From: Knoellia locipacati
GTDB taxonomy: Bacteria > Actinomycetota > Actinomycetes > Actinomycetales > Dermatophilaceae
NCBI RefSeq assembly: GCF_007992835.1
Contig: NZ_BKBA01000012.1
Location: 62,001 to 126,000 of the forward strand
Length of the DNA: 64,000 bases
Direction of reading: 5' to 3'
This document shows positions 44,729 through 54,409 of the stretch, one piece after another. Numbering within the stretch: position 1 is the first letter of the stretch; every line of letters starts with the position of its first letter. Under the pieces are notes generated by a model. That model had not been told where the DNA came from. It did no database searches and worked only from the letters and a program-made list of their open reading frames with translations. A program made the position numbers and the translations under genes.

Positions 44729-47014
44729 GTGGGCCGAGGTGCCGAGGGTGCCAGTGGTGTCGGAGGTCCTGGGGGTCTCGGGTGTCCCGGGTGTCTCGGG
44801 GGCCTCCTCGACGCGCTCCGCCTCGCTCGGCGCCACCCGGTCCCCCGCCAGCCTGGCCGGCCACCAGACCTTCGGGCCGATGTCGTGCGCGAGCGCCGGG
44901 ACGAGCAGGCTGCGCACCACGAAGGTGTCGAGGATGACACCGAAGGCGACGATGAACGCCACCTGCACGAGGAAGACGAGCGGCAGCACCGTGAGCGAGG
45001 AGAACGTCGCCGCGAGGACGATGCCGGCGCTCGTGATGACTCCCCCGGTGACCGCCAGCCCCACGAGGATGCCCGGCCGGGTCCCACGGCGCACGGACTC
45101 CTCGCGCACCCGCGTCATGAGGAAGATCGAGTAGTCGATGCCGAGGGCGACGAGGAACACGAACCCGTAGAGCGGGATCGCCGGATCGCTCCCGCCGAAG
45201 CCCAGCACGTGGTCGAAGACGAGCGCCGAGACCCCGATCGTCGCCGCGAACGACACGACGTTGGCGACGACGAGCAGCAGCGGCGCGACGAAGGAGCGCA
45301 GGAGGAGGCAGAGGACGAGGAAGATCACGACGAGGATCGCGGGCACGATGACGCGCAGGTCGCGCCCGCTGGCCTCGAGCACGTCGAGGTTGATCGCCGC
45401 CTGGCCGCCGACGATCGCGTCCGGGCTCACGGCGTCGAGCGAGGTCCGCAGCCGCCGGACCGTGTCCTCGGCCTCGGTGCTGTCGGCGGCACCGGTGGCG
45501 GTCCCCTGGACGAGCTGGAGCCCGTCGACGGGGGCGGCCTCCGGCGCCGGCTGGCCGGGCACGGGCGGGGTGAGGCCGATGTAGGCGGACTCGATCCCGG
45601 GGTCCGCGTCGAGTGCCGACCGCACGGCCTCGGCGCGGTCGCTGGGCACGACGACCTGGATCGGGCTGCCCGCGCCGGCGGCGAAGTGGCGCTCGATCGC
45701 CTGCTGCGCGTCGACCGAGTCGGTGGCGACGAGGAAGGTGTCCTTGATCGTCACGCCCTCGGCCTTGAACGTCGGCGCGAACGCTGCGGCGGCGAGCAGC
45801 ACCGCGAGGGTGACCACCCAGGTGCGGCGTGGGTGGCGCCCGACGAGCCCCGACACGCGGCCCCAGAGGGCACGGGTGCCGACGGCGTCCTCCGCGTGGT
45901 GGTGGTCGACGCGAGGAGCGAAGGGCCAGAACGCCCTACGCCCGAAGAGCAGCAGCACCGCCGGCAGGAAGGTCAGCGACGCGAGCAGCGCACCGGCCAC
46001 GCCGAAGGCACCCACCGGCCCGAGACCCGCCGTGTTGCGCAGCGACGCGAGCATGAGGCAGAGCAGGCCGAGGATGACGGTGGCGGCGCTCGCGGCGATC
46101 GGCTCGACCGAGCCGCGCCACGCCCGCTGCAGGGCGACCCACGCGCTCTCGTGCTCGTGCAGCTCCTCACGGAACCGGCTGACGAGGAGCAGGGCGTAGT
46201 CGGTGGCGGCACCGACGACGAGGATGAACATGATCCCCTGAGACTGTCCGGAGAGCTCGATCGTGCCGTTCTCGGCGAGCGGCCGGATGACGAGCACCGC
46301 GAGGCTCAGCCCGAAGACGGCGCTGAGCAGCACGGCGACGGGCAGGATCGGGCTGCGGTAGACGACGAGCAGGATGACGAGGACGACGACGAGCGCGACG
46401 AGCAGCAGCACCCCGTCGATGCCGGCGAACGCCGCCGAGAAGTCGGCGACCAGCCCCCCGGGGCCGCCGACGCTCGTCGTGAGCCCGGTGCCGTTGAGCG
46501 CCACGCGTGCCTTGACCCGCAGCTCCTCGGTGGCCGCGACGATCGGTGCCTCGCCGTCGACGACGTCGGACACGGCCGCCTCGGTGAGCGGGACGATGAG
46601 CAGCGCGGCCCTGCGGTCCTCACTGGGCACCGGCACGATCTGGGCGCCGTCGACGACGTAGTCCCCGAGGGTCTTGTCGAGACCCGGCAGCGGCACGGCG
46701 GGCAGCTCACGAGCCAGCTGCAGCAGCGCGAACCCGTCCCGCTCGTCGAGCTCGCCGCCGTCGCGCTCCTCGGCGATGAGGAAGAGCGGGATCTCGTCCT
46801 CGTCGCTGAACCTGCTCACCGCCTCGAGCACGGCGGTCGACTCGGCGTCGGTCGGAAGGAAGGACGCGTTGTCGTTCTTCTGGACCTCGGACAGGCGGCC
46901 CGTGGCGGGCCCTCCGACCGCCCCCACGGCCAGCCAGCAGAGCAGGACGGCGAGGGCACCGAGCAGCACCCGGCGAGGCAGGCGCGACCGGTGCTGTCCC
47001 CTGTGGTGCGTCAC
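44726..47014 (-). CDS. MmpL/RND-type membrane transporter
   Basis: The 762-aa protein repeats the RND half-plan: one N-terminal helix, an external loop, then a block of five to six helices, twice. The first block carries G-A-A-T-D-Y-A-L-L-L and the second A-L-G-I-D-Y-S-I-F-L, the conserved Asp-Tyr pairs that relay protons in MmpL proteins. The C-terminus ends in a Thr/Pro/Glu repeat of about 25 residues. It probably exports a lipid or small hydrophobic molecule. GTG 47014 fits TAGGGT 7 nt upstream. Confidence 0.9.
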   Translation of the reverse strand: MTHHRGQHRSRLPRRVLLGALAVLLCWLAVGAVGGPATGRLSEVQKNDNASFLPTDAESTAVLEAVSRFSDEDEIPLFLIAEERDGGELDERDGFALLQLARELPAVPLPGLDKTLGDYVVDGAQIVPVPSEDRRAALLIVPLTEAAVSDVVDGEAPIVAATEELRVKARVALNGTGLTTSVGGPGGLVADFSAAFAGIDGVLLLVALVVVLVILLVVYRSPILPVAVLLSAVFGLSLAVLVIRPLAENGTIELSGQSQGIMFILVVGAATDYALLLVSRFREELHEHESAWVALQRAWRGSVEPIAASAATVILGLLCLMLASLRNTAGLGPVGAFGVAGALLASLTFLPAVLLLFGRRAFWPFAPRVDHHHAEDAVGTRALWGRVSGLVGRHPRRTWVVTLAVLLAAAAFAPTFKAEGVTIKDTFLVATDSVDAQQAIERHFAAGAGSPIQVVVPSDRAEAVRSALDADPGIESAYIGLTPPVPGQPAPEAAPVDGLQLVQGTATGAADSTEAEDTVRRLRTSLDAVSPDAIVGGQAAINLDVLEASGRDLRVIVPAILVVIFLVLCLLLRSFVAPLLLVVANVVSFAATIGVSALVFDHVLGFGGSDPAIPLYGFVFLVALGIDYSIFLMTRVREESVRRGTRPGILVGLAVTGGVITSAGIVLAATFSSLTVLPLVFLVQVAFIVAFGVILDTFVVRSLLVPALAHDIGPKVWWPARLAGDRVAPSEAERVEEAPETPGTPETPRTSDTTGTLGTSAH

Positions 47015-47021
47015 CCGCCTC

Positions 47022-47027
47022 ACCCTA
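47022..47027 (-). promoter_or_regulatory. -10 hexamer TAGGGT, leaderless type
   Basis: On the minus strand it ends 7 nt before the MmpL-type GTG. Confidence 0.55.
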
Positions 47028-47073
47028 GGTGCCCGTTGGCGCCCGAGGAGGCGAGTCGGAAGGTTCGCGCGGT

Positions 47074-47102
47074 TCCCACGCTCTGCGCGGGACGGCATAC
47101 GG
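47074..47102 (+). repeat. Left arm of 29-nt inverted repeat flanking lipB
   Basis: It begins TCCCACGCTCTGCGCGG and ends CGGCATACGG. It matches the reverse complement of 47761-47789 at 27 of 29 positions. It contains one octamer copy and most of the lipB -10 hexamer. Confidence 0.85.
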
Positions 47103-47103
47103 T
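47098..47103 (+). promoter_or_regulatory. -10 hexamer TACGGT inside the repeat, for lipB
   Basis: It ends 6 nt before the lipB ATG and overlaps the octamer copy at 47093-47100 as well as the inverted-repeat arm. Confidence 0.6.
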
Positions 47104-47109
47104 GGGGTC

Positions 47110-47742
47110 ATGCGTTTCGTGCACCTGGGCTTCGCTCCCGACTACGTCGACTACCTTGATGGCTGGGAACGCCAGCGCGAGCTGCACGCCGCGGTGGCCG
47201 AGGGCCGCGAGCCCGACACGACGCTGCTCCTCGAGCACGCCGCCGTCTACACCGCGGGCAAGCGCACCCAGCCCGAGCAGCGGCCGTTCGACGGCACGCC
47301 CGTCGTCGACGTCGACCGCGGCGGGCTCATCACGTGGCACGGTCCGGGCCAGCTCGTCGGCTACCCGATCGTGCGCCTGCCCGAGGTCCCGATCGACGTC
47401 GTCGCGCACGTCCGTCGCCTCGAGGAGGCGATGATGCGGATGACGCGCGAGTTCGGTGTCGAGACCGTGCGGGTCGAGGGACGCAGCGGCGTCTGGGTGC
47501 TCGCCGACGACCGCGGCCCCGACCGCAAGCTCGGCGCGATCGGTGTGCGCGTGAGCCGGCGCACGACGATGCACGGCTTCGCCCTCAACTGCGACGCCGA
47601 CCTGTCGTGGGCCGACAACATCGTCGCGTGCGGCATCGCCGATGCCGGCGTCTCGTCGATCAGCCGCGAGGCCGGTCGCACCGTCACCGTCCAGGACCTC
47701 CTCCCCTACGCCGAGAAGCACCTCACCGACGTCCTCGGCTGA
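47110..47742 (+). CDS. lipB: Octanoyl-[ACP]:protein octanoyltransferase
   Basis: LipB moves octanoate from acyl carrier protein to lipoyl domains such as those of SucB or the H protein. The 210-aa protein has [15 protein letters not shown], the active-site Lys in R-K-L-G-A-I-G-V-R and the active-site Cys in V-A-C-G-I-A. All catalytic residues are intact. It is followed by lipA after a 121-nt spacer with its own promoter. Confidence 0.96.
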   Translation: MRFVHLGFAPDYVDYLDGWERQRELHAAVAEGREPDTTLLLEHAAVYTAGKRTQPEQRPFDGTPVVDVDRGGLITWHGPGQLVGYPIVRLPEVPIDVVAHVRRLEEAMMRMTREFGVETVRVEGRSGVWVLADDRGPDRKLGAIGVRVSRRTTMHGFALNCDADLSWADNIVACGIADAGVSSISREAGRTVTVQDLLPYAEKHLTDVLG

Positions 47743-47760
47743 GTCCTCCTCACGACGGTG

Positions 47761-47789
47761 CCGTATGCCGGTCCGCGCAGAGCGTGGGA
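47761..47789 (-). repeat. Right arm of 29-nt inverted repeat flanking lipB
   Basis: It begins CCGTATGCCGGTCCGCGCAG and lies 19 nt after the lipB stop, in inverted orientation to 47074-47102. It includes an octamer copy. Confidence 0.85.
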
Positions 47790-47850
47790 CTCGCGCCCAT
47801 CGTTGCCCCCGGCGACCCGGGCGGATGTGGGGGGTGTCTCACCCGCGGCG

Positions 47851-47856
47851 TACTCT
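47851..47856 (+). promoter_or_regulatory. -10 hexamer TACTCT, leaderless type
   Basis: It ends 7 nt before the lipA GTG, so lipA can be transcribed apart from lipB. Confidence 0.5.
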
Positions 47857-47863
47857 GGAGCGC

Positions 47864-48889
47864 GTGACTGTCGCACCCGAAGGACGTCGTCTCCTGCGTG
47901 TCGAGGCCCGCAACGCCGAGACCCCGATCGAGCGCAAGCCCGAGTGGATCCGCACCACCGCCAAGATGGGGCCGGAGTACACCCAGCTGCACTCCATGGT
48001 GAAGAAGGAGGGCCTCCACACCGTCTGCCAGGAAGCCAGCTGTCCCAACATCTTCGAGTGCTGGGAGGACAAGGAAGCCACCTTCCTCATCGGCGGTGAC
48101 GTCTGTACCCGCCGCTGCGACTTCTGCGACATCGCCACGGGTCGCCCGACCTCGCTCGACCTCGACGAGCCCCGTCGCGTCGCCGAGTCCGTCCAGCAGA
48201 TGGGCCTGCGCTACTCGACCGTGACCGGCGTCGCCCGCGACGACCAGCCCGATGGCGCCGCCGGCCTCTACGCCGAGACGATCCGCCAGATCCACGCCCT
48301 CAACCCCAACACCGGCGTCGAGATCCTCCCGCCCGACTTCGGCGCCAAGCCCGAGCTCGTGAGCCAGGTCTTCGACGCGCGCCCCGAGGTGTTCGCGCAC
48401 AACCTCGAGACCGTGCCGCGCATCTTCCGCCAGATCCGCCCCGCCTTCACCTACGAGAAGTCGCTCAAGGTCCTGTCGATGGCGCGCGAGGCCGAGCTCG
48501 TCACCAAGTCCAACCTCATCCTGGGCATGGGCGAGGATGACCACGAGGTCGAGCAGGCCATCGCCGACCTCCACGACGCGGGCTGCGACATCCTCACGAT
48601 CACCCAGTACCTCCGGCCCTCCAAGCTGCACCACCCGATCGACCGGTGGGTCAAGCCCGAGGAGTTCGTGCACTGGAGCACCGTCGCCGAGGACATGGGC
48701 TTCAAGGGCGTCATGGCCGGGCCGCTCGTCCGCTCCTCCTACCGCGCCGGTCGCCTCTGGGCCACCGCGATGACGAAGTGGGGTCGCCCGATCCCCGAGC
48801 ACCTGTCGCACCTCGCCCAGGCCGCCGGTGACCCCGCCCGCCAGGAGGCCGCGTCGCTGGTGGCGCGCTCCGCCCGGGCCGTATCCTGA
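47864..48889 (+). CDS. lipA: Lipoyl synthase
   Basis: The 341-aa radical-SAM enzyme inserts two sulfurs into octanoyl groups. The auxiliary cluster motif [12 protein letters not shown] and the radical-SAM motif C-T-R-R-C-D-F-C are complete, and the C-terminal R-S-S-Y-R-A-G serine needed for the auxiliary cluster is present. It follows lipB and serves SucB and the glycine cleavage system. Confidence 0.97.
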   Translation: MTVAPEGRRLLRVEARNAETPIERKPEWIRTTAKMGPEYTQLHSMVKKEGLHTVCQEASCPNIFECWEDKEATFLIGGDVCTRRCDFCDIATGRPTSLDLDEPRRVAESVQQMGLRYSTVTGVARDDQPDGAAGLYAETIRQIHALNPNTGVEILPPDFGAKPELVSQVFDARPEVFAHNLETVPRIFRQIRPAFTYEKSLKVLSMAREAELVTKSNLILGMGEDDHEVEQAIADLHDAGCDILTITQYLRPSKLHHPIDRWVKPEEFVHWSTVAEDMGFKGVMAGPLVRSSYRAGRLWATAMTKWGRPIPEHLSHLAQAAGDPARQEAASLVARSARAVS

Positions 48890-48956
48890 TCCTCGAGAAC
48901 CCGCTCGCACCGGCGCGCCCCACGCGCGCCACCAACTGACGCAGGAGCACGCCCCC

Positions 48957-49694
48957 GTGGCCAAGGCCAAAGAGAGCACCGAAGAGAAGAAGCCCGGACG
49001 GTTCGCCGAGATCCGCCAGGGCTACCGCGCGGTCAAGCAGGTCGATCCGAAGATCGGCTGGTTCATGCTGCTCGCCGCGGTCGTGACGTTCCTCGTCATC
49101 GTCGGCATCGGCTTCCTGCTCGGTGGGCTCTGGCGCTGGTACCTCATCCTCATCGCGATCCCGGCTGCCCTGCTCGCGGCGACGTTCGTCATGAACCGCA
49201 GGGGCAACAAGGCCATGTACGGCATGCTCGAGGGCCAGGCCGGCGCCGCGGGTGCCGCGCTACAGAGCATGGGTCGTCGCGGCTGGTACGCCGCGACCGA
49301 GCCCGTCGCCATCGACGCCAACCGCGCCTCCAAGCCGAGCGACCTCTCCGGGTCCGCCATGGTCTTCCGCGCTCTCGGGCGACCCGGCATCGTCCTCATC
49401 GGCGAGGGCCCCAAGCAGCGCGTCATGAAGCTGCTCAAGGCCGAGGAGAAGAAGGTCAGCCGCGTCGCTCCCGGAGTGCCCGTGCACCTGTGGGTCGTCG
49501 GTGACGGCGAGGGCGAGGTCAAGGTCAGCAAGATCAGCTCCAAGCTCAGCCGGATGCGCCCGGTCCTCACCAAGGACGAGACGTCGGTCGTCAACAAGCG
49601 CCTCAAGTCGCTCGGCGGGCTGCGCACCGGCGTCCCCGCCGGCATGGACCCCACCCGCGCGCGCGTCGACCGCAAGGCTATGCGCGGGAAATGA
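48957..49694 (+). CDS. DUF4191 membrane protein
   Basis: The 245-aa protein has a charged N-terminus, two adjacent membrane helices (about 38-80), and a C-terminal cytosolic half with H-L-W-V-V-G-D-G-E-G and a basic tail. DUF4191 members directly follow lipA in actinobacteria (Rv2219). Function unknown. The 136 nt after it hold no gene; a GGCC-based weak hairpin lies near 49730. Confidence 0.9.
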   Translation: MAKAKESTEEKKPGRFAEIRQGYRAVKQVDPKIGWFMLLAAVVTFLVIVGIGFLLGGLWRWYLILIAIPAALLAATFVMNRRGNKAMYGMLEGQAGAAGAALQSMGRRGWYAATEPVAIDANRASKPSDLSGSAMVFRALGRPGIVLIGEGPKQRVMKLLKAEEKKVSRVAPGVPVHLWVVGDGEGEVKVSKISSKLSRMRPVLTKDETSVVNKRLKSLGGLRTGVPAGMDPTRARVDRKAMRGK

Positions 49695-49830
49695 TCCGCA
49701 GCGGGCGGAGGGTCACGGCCGAATAAAGAGGCCGGGGCCCGGGGGACGCGGAGGGACATTTCCCGCCAAGAGCTCCGACGTAGTCCTGTGTGCGGAATTC
49801 CCTCGCCGTGTGGGGGTGGCCGGGTCCACC

Positions 49831-50514
49831 ATGGTGCGTATGCCGTCCGCTCCCACCCTCGCTGCCTTCGCCGGGGCCTCGCTGATGCTCATCCTGCTGC
49901 CCGGCCCGGCGATGCTCTTCCTCGTGGCCCGCGGGGTGGCCGGTGGGCGTCGCGTCGGCATCATGTCGGCCCTCGGGGTCGACTCCGCGACGGCGACGTT
50001 CGTCGTGGCGACGGCGCTCGGGCTCACGGCGGTGCTCGCGACCTCGGCACTCGCGCTCTCGGTCGTGCGGTTCGTCGGCGCGGGCTACCTCGTGTGGCTG
50101 GGCATTGGTGTCCTGCGGCGTCGCGGCGCCGACGCCGTCACTGCTGTCGAGACACCGACGGCTGCCCCCGCACGGCAGAGCGACTGGACGAGCTGGCGGC
50201 AGGGCTACGTCGTCGGCATCGCCAACCCCAAGGTGGCACTGTTCTTCCTCGCGTTCTTCCCGCAGTTCCTCGACCCCGCCCGTGGGTCGATGACGGTCCA
50301 GATCCTCGTCCTCGGGGCGGTGTTCGTCGCGATCGGCACGGTCTTCGACACGAGCTACGGCGCCCTTGCCGGGACGATCTCGGCGCGGATGGCCCGACGT
50401 CGTGCCGAGCGCAACGGGTCGGACCAGCGTTCGGCCAAGGGCCGGATAGCGATCGGCCTGACCTACATCGGGCTGGGCGGCTTCACCGCAGCGACCGGGA
50501 CCCGCGCGCTCTGA
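49831..50514 (+). CDS. LysE/RhtB-family exporter
   Basis: The 227-aa protein has six membrane helices with the family signature L-L-P-G-P-A-M-L-F-L near the start, Y-L-V-W-L-G-I-G and G-I-A-N-P-K-V-A-L-F-F-L-A-F-F-P-Q-F. It exports amino acids or related solutes; which is not known. ATG 49831 or ATG 49840 may start it. Confidence 0.88.
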   Translation: MVRMPSAPTLAAFAGASLMLILLPGPAMLFLVARGVAGGRRVGIMSALGVDSATATFVVATALGLTAVLATSALALSVVRFVGAGYLVWLGIGVLRRRGADAVTAVETPTAAPARQSDWTSWRQGYVVGIANPKVALFFLAFFPQFLDPARGSMTVQILVLGAVFVAIGTVFDTSYGALAGTISARMARRRAERNGSDQRSAKGRIAIGLTYIGLGGFTAATGTRAL

Positions 50515-50517
50515 GCC

Positions 50518-50934
50518 TCAGCGGCGGACGATGACGGTGCCTGCGGCCGCGTCGTGCAGGCCGCGCCCGTTGCGGTCGTTGAGGATCGCCGGGATGAAGA
50601 GGCACAGCAGGGCCGTGCGGACGAGGACCTGCAGCGGGAACGAGCCGGGGCGGACCTGGAGCACCTGGAGGCCGAGGAGCGCCTGACCCGGGGTCGCGGC
50701 GAACGCCGTGATCGACAGCACGTTGAGCACCGCGAGGATCCCGAGGGGGACGAACGACTGCGCTCCTCCGCCGCCCAGCTGGGCCCCGAACGCCAGGGCG
50801 GCCACGACTTGGACGAGCACCCAGTCGACGAGCAGGCCGAGGGCGCGACGCCACAGCGGAGCCATCGCCCCGGGTCCGGCGGCCGGCATACCGAGGTGCT
50901 CGCCGGCATACGACTGCGGTTCTTCCATGCTCAC
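50518..50934 (-). CDS. RDD-family membrane protein
   Basis: The 138-aa protein has the RDD signature (L-W-R-R-A-L-G-L-L-V-D-W, where the Arg-Asp pattern begins helix 1), three membrane helices and a final N-G-R-G-L-H-D-A-A-A-G-T. GTG 50934 is supported by TACAGT 6 nt upstream. It is divergent from glnA, as in many actinobacteria. Confidence 0.88.
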   Translation of the reverse strand: MSMEEPQSYAGEHLGMPAAGPGAMAPLWRRALGLLVDWVLVQVVAALAFGAQLGGGGAQSFVPLGILAVLNVLSITAFAATPGQALLGLQVLQVRPGSFPLQVLVRTALLCLFIPAILNDRNGRGLHDAAAGTVIVRR

Positions 50935-50940
50935 CCGAGG

Positions 50941-50946
50941 ACTGTA
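50941..50946 (-). promoter_or_regulatory. -10 hexamer TACAGT, leaderless type
   Basis: On the minus strand it ends 6 nt before the RDD-family GTG. Confidence 0.5.
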
Positions 50947-50998
50947 TGCGGTCGGGCCATGGACGCCCGCGACGGGTCGGGGGCAGCTCTGGCAGGGT

Positions 50999-51036
50999 GT
51001 AACACCGGTGAAACATTCGGGTCATGGCCGAGAAAC
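50999..51036 (+). promoter_or_regulatory. GlnR-box candidate upstream of glnA
   Basis: The order GTAAC-n6-GAAAC-n6-GTCAT-n6-GAAAC fits the known actinobacterial GlnR consensus gTnAc-n6-GaAAc with both half-sites at exact spacing; only the second gTnAc deviates at one base. GlnR activates glnA when nitrogen is scarce. The box is 69 nt before the start codon and just upstream of a -10. Confidence 0.75.
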
Positions 51037-51046
51037 CGCGCACCTC

Positions 51047-51052
51047 TAGGGT
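51047..51052 (+). promoter_or_regulatory. -10 hexamer TAGGGT for glnA
   Basis: It lies 10 nt after the GlnR box and about 52 nt before the TTG start, leaving a leader that includes AGGAGG. Confidence 0.55.
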
Positions 51053-51104
51053 TCTCGACATGTCCGGGCACCGCCCGCCGTTCCCTTTGCCTAGGAGGCC
51101 CCAC

Positions 51105-52529
<1,425 letters not shown>

Positions 52530-52550
52530 GTAAACCCGCAGGTCAGGGGC

Positions 52551-53624
52551 CTATGAGATCCTCTGAGTCCGCAACGAGTCCGCACGAGCAGCCAGCACTT
52601 GTCCCACGGCCGCCCGTGCGGACTCGTCTGCGTCGGGCCACAGGTGTCCGTAGGTGTTGAGCGTGGTGGTCGCGCTGGCGTGCCGCAGGCGGGTCTGGAC
52701 GACCTTGATGTCCAGGCCGCTTCCGATCAGCAGGCTGGCGTAGTAGTGCCTGAGGTCATGGAACCGCAGTTCCCCGGGGATGTTGGGGTTGCTGGCCTTG
52801 GCGGCGGCGATGGCCCGGCGCACCGCCCACGGGGTGGTGGCCCTTCCTGCGGCGTCGGTGGCCAAAGTGGTGCCTCCGCTTCGCTGCAGGGCACCAGCGA
52901 GCTGCAAGGCGAGGTCCTGCGGGATGGGCACGGGCGCGCCACTCGCCGTCGACTTGAGGGGCGTGTCGCCGTGCTGCACCGCTGGCGCGACGACTCCACG
53001 TGTGAAGTCAACGTCGTCGGCCCGCAGCGCCACTGCCTCCGAGATACGCAGGCCCGCGAAGGCACCCAGGAGCACGGCGGGCCGTAGGTGTTCCGAGAGT
53101 GCGTCGTAGAGGGCGAAGACCTGCTCCGTCGTGGGGACGAACGGGCGCTGAGGTGGCTGTCTGGGAGAGGTTCGCCGGGAGCAGGGTGAGCGAGGGATCA
53201 GGCCGTCGTGGGCCGCGTCACCGAGGAGCTGGGCCAGCCGTCGGTAGTTGGAGTAGATGGTGGACTCCTTGAGGCCCTCCGACGCCATCTCTGTCGTCCA
53301 GGCCTTGATGTCCGAGGGGCGGAGATCCGCGAGTCGGCGGGCACCGAAGCGGGCGACGATGCGCCTCAGCTGCACCTGGGCTTGGCGCACGGTTGCGGGT
53401 CTGCGACTTGAGTAGGTCTGGATCCAGCGCTCGGCCCACTCTTGCACGGTCATGCGTGCCCGGGTGGGGTCCACGTAGTGTCCTGTGCCGATCGCCGTTG
53501 TGACCTCGTCGAGGTAGCGCTGCGCGTCGACCTTGCGGGTGAAGTGTCGGGCGTGCTCCTTGCCAGAGGCATCCCGGTACCGGGCGCGCCATCGACCGTC
53601 AGGCCTCTTCTGAATGCTTGCCAT
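52551..53624 (-). CDS. Tyrosine-recombinase phage integrase
   Basis: The 357-aa integrase has an arm-binding N-terminus (D-G-R-W-R-A-R-Y-R-D), a SAM-like core-binding domain and a complete catalytic set: R in G-L-R-I-S-E-A, H-D-L-R-H, R-H-A-S and the nucleophile in T-Y-G-H. Its end points at glnA, 21 nt away, placing the attachment site there. It overlaps the repressor gene by 26 nt, unusual for an integrase. Confidence 0.93.
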   Translation of the reverse strand: MASIQKRPDGRWRARYRDASGKEHARHFTRKVDAQRYLDEVTTAIGTGHYVDPTRARMTVQEWAERWIQTYSSRRPATVRQAQVQLRRIVARFGARRLADLRPSDIKAWTTEMASEGLKESTIYSNYRRLAQLLGDAAHDGLIPRSPCSRRTSPRQPPQRPFVPTTEQVFALYDALSEHLRPAVLLGAFAGLRISEAVALRADDVDFTRGVVAPAVQHGDTPLKSTASGAPVPIPQDLALQLAGALQRSGGTTLATDAAGRATTPWAVRRAIAAAKASNPNIPGELRFHDLRHYYASLLIGSGLDIKVVQTRLRHASATTTLNTYGHLWPDADESARAAVGQVLAARADSLRTQRIS

Positions 53625-54033
53625 CGTCCCTTCCTTCGGGCACTAGGACCACTTGACGGTTAGGGGGGCTATCGACTGCCAACAACTGCCGTTCCACTTT
53701 CTCCCAGCGGTTCTGAAGCTCGCGGCGCTGGGCGGCGAGGTGCTCTCGTTCCGCCATGAGAGCGGCAACGTGGGCGTCCTCATCCTCGCGGTCCACAACC
53801 AACGGCAGGAGCCGATCAGCGTCGACGCGCAGGATCCATGCCAAGGCCGCGAGGTGGTCGATGCCGACCATGCGGTCGCCTCGCTCCATCTTGGCGATGG
53901 AGGACTGTGTTCCACCGGAGCCGAACCTCAGCAGCGCCCTTGCGACCTCGTCCTGCGTCATGCCTCTCTGCTCGCGGGCCTCGCGCAGCGACCTACCGAA
54001 GGACTGCCACACCTGGGACTTGAACGACTGCAT
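53599..54033 (-). CDS. Xre-family repressor with coiled-coil tail
   Basis: The 144-aa protein has an N-terminal HTH (L-R-E-A-R-E-Q-R-G-M-T-Q-D-E-V-A) and a C-terminal coiled-coil of about 35 residues (R-E-H-L-A-A-Q-R-R-E-L) likely for dimerisation. AGGAG precedes the ATG. It is divergent from the excisionase-like gene and upstream of int, the normal lysogeny-switch position. Confidence 0.85.
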   Translation of the reverse strand: MQSFKSQVWQSFGRSLREAREQRGMTQDEVARALLRFGSGGTQSSIAKMERGDRMVGIDHLAALAWILRVDADRLLPLVVDREDEDAHVAALMAEREHLAAQRRELQNRWEKVERQLLAVDSPPNRQVVLVPEGRDDGKHSEEA

Positions 54034-54091
54034 TGAGGTCTCCTGTTGGTCGGACGGCGAAGGTGGTCGGGAGATGGGGTTAGCATCCCTG

Positions 54092-54106
54092 ATGAGACTA
54101 TCTCAT
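54092..54106. promoter_or_regulatory. Palindromic operator candidate
   Basis: ATGAGA-CTA-TCTCAT is a perfect 6-bp inverted repeat with a 3-nt spacer in the 89-nt divergent region between the Xre and excisionase-like genes. Such a site would let the repressor control both directions. Confidence 0.55.
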
Positions 54107-54122
54107 GCATAGGGAGACTGCC

Positions 54123-54377
54123 ATGAACCTGACGACCTCTGAGGCTTCAGCCCGTCTGGGCGTGCCCGCGGCGACGCTGCGATGGTGGCGTCATCGTGGT
54201 GAGGGCCCACCATCCTTCCGCCTCGGAGGCCGGGTGTTCTACCGCTCTGAGGACCTAGAGGAGTGGGAACAGGAGCAGTACGAGGCCACCCTCGTGGGCG
54301 GCGAAGCGCCCTCACGACCTCCGAGAGACGGGCCTTCCCGACCGGGAGTGCCGCGCTTGGGCAGGTCCGCGGGGTGA
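54123..54377 (+). CDS. MerR/AlpA-type excisionase-like protein
   Basis: The 84-aa protein is a winged HTH_17 module: T-S-E-A-S-A-R-L-G-V-P-A-A-T-L-R-W-W-R then F-R-L-G-G-R-V-F-Y-R-S-E-D-L. This is the Xis/AlpA class that directs excision. AGGGAGA precedes ATG 54123; an in-frame ATG 18 nt upstream overlaps the operator palindrome and is less likely. Confidence 0.88.
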   Translation: MNLTTSEASARLGVPAATLRWWRHRGEGPPSFRLGGRVFYRSEDLEEWEQEQYEATLVGGEAPSRPPRDGPSRPGVPRLGRSAG

Positions 54378-54409
54378 CTGGCGGCCGTCCTTAGGTTGAA
54401 AACAGATGG

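Larger units (their letters stand above)
71..50911. repeat. Dispersed octamer GTATGCCG, 32 copies
   Basis: Plus-orientation copies start at 71, 2065, 7848, 13277, 20090, 22111, 23267, 24681, 28876, 31689, 33374, 35089, 37355, 42738, 44451, 47763 and 49838. Copies reading CGGCATAC start at 400, 2353, 5868, 11723, 19742, 23888, 25046, 30374, 32209, 32439, 42214, 44069, 47093, 50884 and 50904. Twenty of the 32 continue as GTATGCCGT. In this stretch I saw no GTATGCC followed by a base other than G. Copies lie in several reading frames of genes, in spacers and in promoters. The function is unknown; see the findings. Confidence 0.8.

Noticed and set aside
44726-44800. Repetitive 3' end of the MmpL-type gene as a separate repeat element
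   Set aside because: It encodes a Thr/Pro/Glu low-complexity tail in frame and needs no other explanation.
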